Assembly (NCBI GenBank): GCA_049840795.1
Contig: JASGJK010000009.1
Coordinates: forward strand, 186,001-250,000
Length of the DNA stretch: 64,000 nucleotides
Direction: 5' to 3'
From: UPXZ01 sp049840795
GTDB taxonomy: Bacteria; Bacteroidota; Bacteroidia; Bacteroidales; Paludibacteraceae
Both the position numbers and the translations under genes were made by a program. Shown here piece after piece: positions 45,785 through 52,997 of the stretch (the first letter of the stretch is position 1; the number at the start of each line of letters is the position of its first letter). The notes under the pieces were generated by a model, which saw only the letters and a list, made by a program, of their open reading frames with translations, had not been told where the DNA came from and did no database searches.

Positions 45785-45792
45785 CAAAAGTA
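45785..45792 (-). promoter_or_regulatory. Bacteroidota -7 promoter element of panC
   Basis: TACTTTTG on the minus strand, 34 bp before the panC ATG. Confidence 0.5.
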
Positions 45793-46122
45793 TAAAACAA
45801 ATCGGAAAATCATACGTTTTTAACCCATGTTACGGTTTTTGTAGCAACGATGATGCTTCAAAAGCGCTGTTAGTTACGATGTCTTAGTAACGGTATGATT
45901 ATCAGCTTAAAGAAAAGTTCCGTATAAACGGCACGCAAATTAAATATAAAAAGTTAAGATGAGCTCCATATATTTTGTCTAAAGCCATTCTAAATCCTCC
46001 ATATAGTTGCTGTGCCTGAAGAAGTGTAAGAACTGAATTTTTGACCACTTAGCGGATGACCGTTTATTTTTGTTATTCTGAAATGAATGTAAACCAGTTG
46101 AGATATTTACTTTCTCCACAAC
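45793..46122. other. Spacer without recognisable genes
   Basis: 330 bp upstream of panC. No ORF over 60 codons, no tRNA and no repeat seen. Probably decayed sequence on the edge of the IS982 remnant. Confidence 0.45.
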
Positions 46123-46133
46123 TAAAAAAAAAC

Positions 46134-46159
46134 CTCCCGCTAAAAAAAATCAGCGGGAG
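46134..46159 (-). terminator. Terminator, minus strand
   Basis: CTCCCGCT / AGCGGGAG with a T-rich loop, followed on the minus strand by G and nine T. It lies downstream of the IS982 remnant and may have ended transcription of the gene the element disrupted or of the element. Confidence 0.7.
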
Positions 46160-46210
46160 ATAATTAGCGAACTTATCAAATCAATAAATTCTACTTCCGC
46201 AATTCATTAA

Positions 46211-46777
46211 CCTGAGTTTCGGATAAGAATTTCTCAATAAAACAGTTGCAATTGATTTTCATCAACTATTCTTTCAAACTGAATAGTCGGTTTTTATCAA
46301 ATAAGCAATATGCTCCAATAGCTGCAATTAAGTTCATAAAAAGGTTATGAATGCTTCTGTATCTTGAGTGTTCTATATCTCAAACATTTTTGAGCAAATC
46401 GTTAATTGTTTCTATAATAGAGCGTTTTCTCAACGTTATACTGTCATAAAAAGACATCAGGCGGTTCTTCATATTGCTTCTGATGGCTGTAACTATGTGT
46501 ATTCCTGAAGAAGAAATATGTGGTTATTATCTCGCTGTCTGACATTTTGTGTAAACGATTCCTTCTTTTAATGCCATCGCCTGAAGGAAGGCACTTGTTT
46601 TCTTTAGTAACTTGAGAATATTCTTTGTAGAAGTCATCCACAGCGCAAAAAAAATCTGTAACTTTGTCTTTGGCAAGCAGGCTTATGGCTTTATAACATT
46701 TTTATTTTCAATTATAAACATACAAAATCGTTGCTTGCTTACCAACTTTTTTAGTGCTTTTCTTATCCGAAACTCAG
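46211..46777 (-). mobile_element. Decayed IS982-family element
   Basis: Ends share CTGAGTTTCGGATAAGAA (46212-46229 and, inverted, 46760-46777). A direct ATTAA lies at 46206-46210 and 46778-46782 as a likely target duplication. At ~567 bp it is far shorter than an intact IS982 (~1 kb) and its transposase is broken, so it is a non-autonomous relic. Confidence 0.78.
46240..46641 (-). pseudogene. IS982 transposase remnant
   Basis: The N-terminal piece (46444-46641) begins MDDFYKEYSQVTKENKCLP and reads into KMSDSEIITTYFFF, the IS982 start. After loss of the middle domain a second piece reads TLRKRSIIETINDLLKN, an in-frame stop, then IEHSRYRSIHNLFMNLIAAI, the usual C-terminus. The catalytic middle is deleted, so no activity. 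Confidence 0.8.
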
Positions 46778-46778
46778 A

Positions 46779-46913
46779 TTAATAAATAATACATTAATGT
46801 TTGGGACACACAATGTAAAAATAGATATCTCCAATTTGCAGTCGGGAGTATATTACTATACGCTTTCAGTAGATGATAAGAAAATGACCAAAAGTATGAT
46901 CCTCGCGAAGTAA
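46779..46913 (+). pseudogene. T9SS type A sorting-domain fragment
   Basis: Open frame from the IS982 border: RLINNTLMFGTHNVKIDI then SNLQSGVYYYTLSVDDKKM and TKSMILAK, then stop. This is the last third of a T9SS C-terminal sorting domain. Nothing upstream of the IS on the plus strand continues it, so a secreted-protein gene was cut here and its 5' part lost. Confidence 0.75.
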
Positions 46914-46933
46914 GTTGAGCCTCTTTTGAGGAT

Positions 46934-46987
46934 AAAACTAATTAGTCCTAAAAAACCGTTACAGGTTTTTTAGGACTAATTAGTTTT
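46934..46987. terminator. Strong bidirectional terminator
   Basis: 24-bp perfect arms (AAAACTAATTAGTCCTAAAA then AACC and its complement) with loop GTTACA and T-runs on both sides. It serves the hsp20 gene (its stop is the next base) and the T9SS-domain fragment facing it. Confidence 0.9.
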
Positions 46988-47418
46988 TTAGTTTACTTGC
47001 ACCAATCTTGGAGCTTTTGGTTTAGTTTCTTCTTTTTTAGGAATTGATACAGTCAAAATTCCCTTTTCATAATTCGCACTAATCTTCTCACCATCGGCTG
47101 TTTGAGGCAGCGTAAATGAACGAGAGAATGATTGATAACTGAATTCACGTTTTGTAAAGCGTTCACCGTCTTTGGTTTCACTTTCACTTTTCTTTTCTGA
47201 TGAAACGGTCAATAAATCGTTGTGCTGTTCAATTTTAAAATCTTCTTTTTAAAGCCGGGAGCTGCTACTTCCAACACATATTCATCTTCGTTTTCTTTGA
47301 TATTTACTGATGGAAGTGTGGTATTGGTTTGTGAGAAATTTTTGTTTGACCAATCGAATAATTCTCCATCAAAAAAACGGTCGAACAATGGCGACTGTGA
47401 AAATCTTACTAATGACAT
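46988..47418 (-). CDS. Hsp20-family small heat-shock protein, one frameshift
   Basis: Alpha-crystallin domain chaperone: N-terminal MSLVRFSQSPLFDRFFDGEL, VNIKENEDEYVLEVAAPGFKK, then FKIEQHNDLLTVSSEKKSES, SYQSFSRSFTLPQTADGEKI, ISANYEKGILTVSIPKKEE. At 47246-47250 five T (plus strand) should be six to join the halves. Corrected length about 143 residues. Holds unfolding proteins under stress. A -7 element and an inverted repeat lie upstream. Confidence 0.87.
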
Positions 47419-47478
47419 AATTTTACCCTTTCTATAATTAAGTTAAACATTTATTTTTATTGTTTGACTTATAAAATT

Positions 47479-47517
47479 CAAAAGTAATGCCAAATGGGAA
47501 AATAAGTCATTTTGGCA
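47479..47517 (-). promoter_or_regulatory. hsp20 promoter with overlapping inverted repeat
   Basis: -7 element TACTTTTG at 47479-47486 (minus). Directly upstream, TGCCAAATG (47488-47496) and CATTTTGGCA (47508-47517) form an inverted repeat covering the -33 region, a plausible stress-regulator site. Confidence 0.45.
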
Positions 47518-47655
47518 CTAAATATTATTCTTATTTCTGCGATAAATATTTAATTATTTGAAAATAAAATATTTATATTGTTTTTCAAGTTGCAAGATGT
47601 CTGACATTATGTCATTGAAACAAAGAGATAGGAGTTAAATTCAGAAAGAGGGAAA

Positions 47656-48396
47656 TTAATGAGGATAATCGCAATTGCATTTTTCGGCGTTTTTTTCAAA
47701 TAATTTATAGGAAAATGTGAGCGTGAGAGCAGAAATTGTATCGTCGCGTTTTGATGTTGAAGATGAATATCCATCTATAAAATCAGAGAAAGCGTTGTGC
47801 CATCCGAATTCCAACCCCACCGTTGCACGTTCGCTAATCCTATATTGGTAACCAATTCCTACCGGCATAACGGGAGCCGTAACTTTATCCTTAAACCTAT
47901 CATCGGGACGGGAAGATTTATCACCCTGAAAATTTGCTGTGCTATTGATAATTCCAAGTCCTGTAAAAAAATACAAAGAGTGAGGTATATCCGAGAAACT
48001 TCCGCCAAAGAATGTATATTCTCCTTGCAAAGTTATTACATTTATATTATTTTTAAATGCAAAGTCTCGGTATGCTAATCGAGAGTTTTTATCCGAGCCC
48101 TCAAAATGTCCGGTATAATACGTCAGTCGATAACCAAACCTTCCTTTAAACTCTTGCCTGAATCCGACAGAGAAAAAGTAACGTGTAAACTGCACATCCC
48201 AATCGTTTGCTCCCAGCAAAAACTGATCCGAAACTGATCCGCCAATATCGCCAAAACAATACGCCGGACCAATACCGGTGACAATCAGAGAACCCACATA
48301 CGAATGCCTTATCAGACCGTTATTCTTCTGCGAATAACACCTTAGTCCAGATGCGGTAAGTAACAAAAACATTATAATAACGAATTTCCTCATCAT
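47656..48396 (-). CDS. PorG-like/DUF6089 outer-membrane protein
   Basis: 246 residues from MMRKFVIIMFLLLTASGLRC. Signal peptide, then an eight-strand-type barrel: SYVGSLIVTGIGPAYCFGDI, GFRQEFKGRFGYRLTYYTG, INVITLQGEYTFFGG, FFTGLGIINSTANF, TVGLEFGWHNAFSDFIDGYS and a final ALTLTFSYKLF. The GPAYCFGDIGG segment and DFIDGYS fit the DUF6089 family that includes PorG of T9SS. The gene stands alone, so a role in T9SS is by resemblance only. Confidence 0.65.
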   Translation of the reverse strand: MMRKFVIIMFLLLTASGLRCYSQKNNGLIRHSYVGSLIVTGIGPAYCFGDIGGSVSDQFLLGANDWDVQFTRYFFSVGFRQEFKGRFGYRLTYYTGHFEGSDKNSRLAYRDFAFKNNINVITLQGEYTFFGGSFSDIPHSLYFFTGLGIINSTANFQGDKSSRPDDRFKDKVTAPVMPVGIGYQYRISERATVGLEFGWHNAFSDFIDGYSSSTSKRDDTISALTLTFSYKLFEKNAEKCNCDYPH

Positions 48397-48570
48397 GTGA
48401 AAAATAAAATATCTACAGGCTAACAATAAAATAAAAAAAAGAACAATCTTATATTGCCTTCAATTGCCTATGATAGAATAAAGTAACAAAAAGATTCTTT
48501 ACAATACCATAAAGATGAAGTGACAAACTCACTATAAAAACAAGAGATAAGTTAAAAGATAAGAAAAAAG

Positions 48571-48661
48571 ACGTATTCGGCAAGCAACGAGTCTGTGATA
48601 AAAACAAAACGAAACCCACACCGGACATTCAACTCCGGTAGGATATTAATTGCGAATACGT
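48571..48661 (-). ncRNA. Candidate structured RNA or leader element
   Basis: In a 540-bp gap between the nucleoside kinase and PorG-like genes. A 9-bp closing stem ACGTATTCG / CGAATACGT encloses an inner hairpin ACCGGA-8 nt-TCCGGT; on the minus strand the closing stem is followed by C and six T, like a terminator. A second inverted repeat TGTAAATTTATCTATTTACA lies at 48718-48737. I do not recognise a known RNA family; it could be a small RNA or part of the PorG-like gene's leader. Confidence 0.3.
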
Positions 48662-48936
48662 TAGGACGTACTAATCACAAATAAATGAGCTTGTAAAAGG
48701 CTAAGGATAAAAAAGGATGTAAATTTATCTATTTACACAGGTGATACATATACGAAATTTTACTTCCACAAATATACTACTTTATTTTAAAATCAACCAA
48801 AAACATCCATAAAATTGTTTATTTATGGATGTTTGTTCTATTTGAATGCTTTTTTTGTTACAATTTCTTGAAAAATCAACATTATTTTCAAGAGATATTA
48901 TTCCCTTACCGTAAATTAAAAAATGTGATGACAAAT

Positions 48937-50605
48937 TTAATATCTGAAACTACTTCCTCCCACAAATTCTCTTAACAGCGATGTTGGTGGTATTTCGCGA
49001 TCTTGAATAGGTATAAAATATTTAAGAAATTTAATTAAACGATGCGCCTCTGTATATTCTTCGCAAAATTTAGGAACCTGCTCTAATATAGGCTCGGCGT
49101 ATCTTTTTAATACAGCAAGTTCAAAAATAAGCGCCGAATTAAACATTACATCGGCGTTCTCCTGATACGGAAAAATCCATTTTTCTTCACCGCGTCTCAC
49201 ACTTTGATAGCGTCCGATGGTATCGCGTGCTGAATACCCTCTATATCGATAATCGCGAATTACTCGTCGTAATAAGCGTGTATCGGCTGTCGGAATCCAG
49301 TTGTGCTCGTCGATAGAAATTGTGGTTAACGCCGAAACATAAATTTTAAAGGTTGCATCGGATGAGATTCCTTTGGTCAGTTCAGGATTCAGTGCGTGTA
49401 TCCCTTCCATAATTAAAATGGTATCTTCTTCCAATTTTAAATTTTTCTCCTTTGAAATGCCGTTTTCCATCCTCAAAACTGAATGTAGGAAGCTCTACTT
49501 CATATCCATCCACCAATTCTTTGAGCTGATTGATAAAGAAAGGTAGATCAAACGCCTGAATCGACTCAAAATCGTATTCCCCGTTCTCGTCTTTTGGCGT
49601 ATCTTCCCGATTCACAAAATAGTTGTCCAACGACAAAGTTTTGGGTTTGAGTCCACTTACCATTAATTGTACAGCGAGCCGCTTGCTGAATGTCGTTTTC
49701 CCCGAAGAAGAAGGTCCTGATATCAGCACCACTTTTACCTTATCCCGTTGCTGAATCATATCGGCGATAGAGCCTACCTTTTTTTCGTGTAGCGCTTCGG
49801 CAATCTTTATCATATTAAATGCCTGTCCGTTTTGTGTGCTTTGATTAAATTCTCCCACGGAGGTCATTCCCATAATTTTATTCCATGAAAGATATTCTTT
49901 GAAGATATCAAACATCTTGGGTTGCCAAATCATATCTTCAAGCACAGATGGATTATCTCTATTGGGCACCTGAAGAAGTATCCCGTCATAGTAAGGAATC
50001 AAATCAAAAATATTTAAATACCCGGTGGATGGAAGTAATATGCTGGTGTAATAATCGATAAAACTTCCTATGCGGTAATAGCGCAGGTATGGTTCGCCAA
50101 AGCTTTCGAAAAGAGCATTCTTACTGGAATGATTGATGGTTTTCTCAAATAAGTCTATCACCTGATCTTTCTGTTTTTCTTCACAAATAATGGGTTCATC
50201 GTTTTCGATTATCTCTTGCATCTTTGCTTTAATTTCGGCTATAATTGACGGCGTGAGCGGCTGCTCCATATTTTCTATTTGGCAGTAATAGCCTTTAGAA
50301 ATCGGATGTTCGATCTGAAGGATTGCCTGCGGAAAGAGATCGTTTACCGCTTTGGCAAGTACCATCGAAAGCGTACGCACATAAACACGCATTCCCGAAG
50401 GAATACTCGAATCAATAAATTCAATATCTTTAGGCTTATATATCAAAAAATTAAGATCTTCAACTTTGTAATTTACACGTGCCGCAACTACTTTGAATTT
50501 CAAGTTTATGCCTAAATCGTTATATATTTCCAACAGTGAAGTTCCGAGTGGGTAGCTGTGATATTTTTGAGTGTTTTTACAATAAATAGTTACGTTTTTT
50601 TCCAT
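48937..50605 (-). CDS. Nucleoside (uridine) kinase-family protein, one frameshift
   Basis: ~555 residues when corrected. The N-terminal TGS-like/ThrRS-editing-like part (EKNVTIYCKNTQKYHSYP to ~190) resembles the ThrRS N-terminus; the C-terminal kinase has Walker A LISGPSSSGKTTFSKRL, LSLDNYFVNREDTPKDENG and ILIMEGIHALNPELT. The insertion of one base at 49435-49438 (TTTT for TTT) breaks KGEKF-KLEEDTIL. This two-domain form is common in Bacteroidota; uridine/cytidine phosphorylation is inferred from the P-loop domain. Third gene of a recO-CPD-kinase run. Confidence 0.85.
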
Positions 50606-50634
50606 AAATTACAACTGATTTTTCTCTGTTTTTA

Positions 50635-51942
50635 TTATTTAGTGCTTTGTTTTTGGAGTTGTTTCTGTATTTTATTTACCGCATTTTCAATCGATTTTTC
50701 GGGTTCAATAATATTATTTATTCCCCAAAAGTCCGCATCGTTAAACCCCGACACAGCATCACGCATCACAATATCAGGGCGTATCAGAATACGGTCTTTA
50801 AAGCCTTTTTTATCAATATTTTCTTTCCAATCGGTGGCAACCATTTCAATGGAGGTGTTATAATAAGTATTGAAAAGCCTTTTTTTCCAATCAATTTTCA
50901 CCTCCAAATTGATACGGCTGTATGCATATCGCCATTTTCCTTTAGTCAATCGATAGTCAATTTGATAATGTGCCTTTGTTGCAAAAATGCGTGCGTTAAA
51001 CGGTTTCTTGCGTATAAAAAGCATCGCTGCCATTTCGGGATTCGACAAATTTAAATCAAAATCTGCTTTTACCAAAGCAAAACTCTGAGCATCAATAAAT
51101 AATTTGCCAAGTAGAAGTGGGTCTTTTATATTCGTATTTTGTTTGAAACCAACAATATGGATCAGTCTATCATCAATCCGTTCGTTTCCTTGGTATTGAA
51201 AAACATAATCTGTTAAATTATTGTAATTGAGAAAATATTCGGGATATTTTACCACATCCACAAATAATGAATTAAACGGACCCCCCATCAATTTAAAGAC
51301 CACTGTATCCAATTTTTCGTAATTGGTGTTTTTTCTGGATTTAAATAACGAAACTTTGTCTTGTCGAGTGCTACCGTACGATTCTTTATATATATCTACG
51401 ATAGATTCTGATATTGATACCGGCGTATTTTTTTTACGGATAATTTCTCTGTAAAAACCGGTCATTTGCATATCTTCATCGCTGTAAACCGTCTTTCGGG
51501 CATCCAACATTTTTTTTATCAGTTCGGCAGGGTCACTTGGCAATACGCTAATTTCGGGCAAAACAAAACCCAGTTGACGTAATGTGATTTTATTTCCTCT
51601 CGTTGCAAAAGATTTTATAGAGACTCGTTGTGATTCATACCCGATAAAGCTAACCTTAATATAAACATCAGACAAAGCTACAGGTATTTTGAGTAAAAAT
51701 TTTCCTTCGGAATTAGTAACAGTAGAGATATTTGTGGACACAACCACCAAGTGAGCAAAAGGAAGCTTGTCGCCGGTAGATTTGTCAATCACCACTCCTG
51801 TATAGGAATGATACAAAGAATCTTGCTGCTGACAAATAGCTATATTTTCTGCCACAGATGGAATGCCTACAAAAAACAAGGCAAAAAACACAAAAAGTTT
51901 TTTTGCGTCTTTCGTAGGATAGTATCTGTTTCTTGTATGCAT
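50635..51942 (-). CDS. Carboxypeptidase-regulatory-like domain protein, function unknown
   Basis: 435 residues. Signal-like hydrophobic N-terminus (KKLFVFFALFFVGIPSVA), then a transthyretin-like carboxypeptidase D regulatory domain (TGVVIDKSTGDKLPFAHLVV; SEGKFLLKIP; VSFIGYESQRVSI), then ~300 residues beginning RKTVYSDEDMQMTGFYREII with a beta-rich, DUF5686-like character but no TonB plug. The second half has a conserved-looking DTVVFKLMGGPFNSLFVDVV stretch. Probably exported to the periplasm or outer membrane. 29 bp upstream of the kinase gene. Confidence 0.7.
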   Translation of the reverse strand: MHTRNRYYPTKDAKKLFVFFALFFVGIPSVAENIAICQQQDSLYHSYTGVVIDKSTGDKLPFAHLVVVSTNISTVTNSEGKFLLKIPVALSDVYIKVSFIGYESQRVSIKSFATRGNKITLRQLGFVLPEISVLPSDPAELIKKMLDARKTVYSDEDMQMTGFYREIIRKKNTPVSISESIVDIYKESYGSTRQDKVSLFKSRKNTNYEKLDTVVFKLMGGPFNSLFVDVVKYPEYFLNYNNLTDYVFQYQGNERIDDRLIHIVGFKQNTNIKDPLLLGKLFIDAQSFALVKADFDLNLSNPEMAAMLFIRKKPFNARIFATKAHYQIDYRLTKGKWRYAYSRINLEVKIDWKKRLFNTYYNTSIEMVATDWKENIDKKGFKDRILIRPDIVMRDAVSGFNDADFWGINNIIEPEKSIENAVNKIQKQLQKQSTK

Positions 51943-52043
51943 AAAGTATTTATTTGATGATAATTATTAGCAATTTTTCAGTGTCAGCTAATGTGTTTAT
52001 CTTTTTAAAAACGTGGATGTTTGATTGATTTTTATACATCACA

Positions 52044-52769
52044 TCAGTTCCACAAATCGTGTAAAACTTCAATGGATTTTATTGTTTTAAAATCTGGCAA
52101 ATGTAATTCGTAATACCGTATGAGCGCATCTAACAAACTTGCTCGTCGAAGTTTAGTAAGCGTTAAAATATCCAAATCTGTCAAATTTATATTTAATAAA
52201 TTCTTGAAATCCAATGTGCTTTCTCGTTTCAAAAATTGATTATGCGCTGGTTCACTTGTCACAAAAATTCCATTTTGCAAATCAAAATAATTACATTGCT
52301 CCATCTGCTCCATATTCGGCGAAAAGCCCAAATATCCGGACAGTTGCAACAAAAAAAAGAGATGAAAATTAGCCAAGCCACCATTACAATTATCTAAATT
52401 GAGCACCGATTTTTCCAAAAAATCGTACAGGTATTCATCTTGTTCCGAAAGTCTCAAAACTTTATATAATATCTCCACCAAAAACATTGCCAACGAACCT
52501 TTCACCGGATTAAAAGGAATATCGTTAAAAGGATAGATTAATCTGAGTTCCTTTAAATACTGGATGTTATTCGCGTGTCGGTACACAAAGTCAATTTCGA
52601 CAATCGATAAAGGTTGTAATAATGCCGCCCGTGACAATGATTTTTTTTTATTCATTCCCCGAACCATAAATGTCAACCTCCCAAACTGCTGCGTATAAAC
52701 ATTCACCACGTTGGAAGAATCAGAAAACTTTACCTGGTGCAGAATAATTCCCTTTGTTTTAACATGCAT
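52044..52769 (-). CDS. recO: DNA repair protein RecO
   Basis: 241 residues: N-terminal OB-fold (TKGIILHQVKFSDSSNVVNV then GRLTFMVRGMNKKKS), the helical domain with FLVEILYKVLRLSEQDEYLY, and the late ALIRYYELHLPDFKTIKSIEVL. The zinc-Cys motif is reduced, as usual in Bacteroidota RecO. RecO loads RecA on SSB-coated ssDNA with RecR. Divergent from valS. Confidence 0.92.
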   Translation of the reverse strand: MHVKTKGIILHQVKFSDSSNVVNVYTQQFGRLTFMVRGMNKKKSLSRAALLQPLSIVEIDFVYRHANNIQYLKELRLIYPFNDIPFNPVKGSLAMFLVEILYKVLRLSEQDEYLYDFLEKSVLNLDNCNGGLANFHLFFLLQLSGYLGFSPNMEQMEQCNYFDLQNGIFVTSEPAHNQFLKRESTLDFKNLLNINLTDLDILTLTKLRRASLLDALIRYYELHLPDFKTIKSIEVLHDLWN

Positions 52770-52823
52770 AAAAAGACTGCTTTCCCTCCATTAACAAATG
52801 TGCTAATTTACTGTATTCTTATG

Positions 52824-52831
52824 CAAATTTA
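52824..52831 (-). promoter_or_regulatory. Bacteroidota -7 promoter element of recO
   Basis: TAAATTTG on the minus strand, 55 bp before recO. Confidence 0.45.
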
Positions 52832-52894
52832 TAGAAAATAATGGAATTGTCTCCATCTTTTCATTTTATATTTTTCTAAAATTTTCATTTTTAC

Positions 52895-52902
52895 TATCTT
52901 TG
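52895..52902 (+). promoter_or_regulatory. Bacteroidota -7 promoter element of valS
   Basis: TATCTTTG followed by CAG, a very typical Bacteroides -7 box. The start near 52909 gives a ~90-nt leader that carries the tandem 8-mer repeat. Confidence 0.6.
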
Positions 52903-52957
52903 CAGACTTAAAATCAGCGATAAGCAGTAAGCAACAAGCGTTGAGTTTGTGTTTTCT

Positions 52958-52989
52958 CGTTTACTCGTTTACTTATTTACTCGTTTACT
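52958..52989 (+). repeat. Four tandem 8-bp repeats in the valS leader
   Basis: CGTTTACT repeated four times (third unit TATTTACT), ending 8 bp before the valS ATG. The reading frame upstream of that ATG is open, so copy-number change would not alter the protein but could alter the leader. Confidence 0.85.
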
Positions 52990-52997
52990 ATCATAAT

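Noticed and set aside
48571..48661. A tRNA or tmRNA in the gap near 48.6 kb
   Set aside because: No T-loop GTTCGA-type sequence, anticodon arm or acceptor pairing can be drawn.
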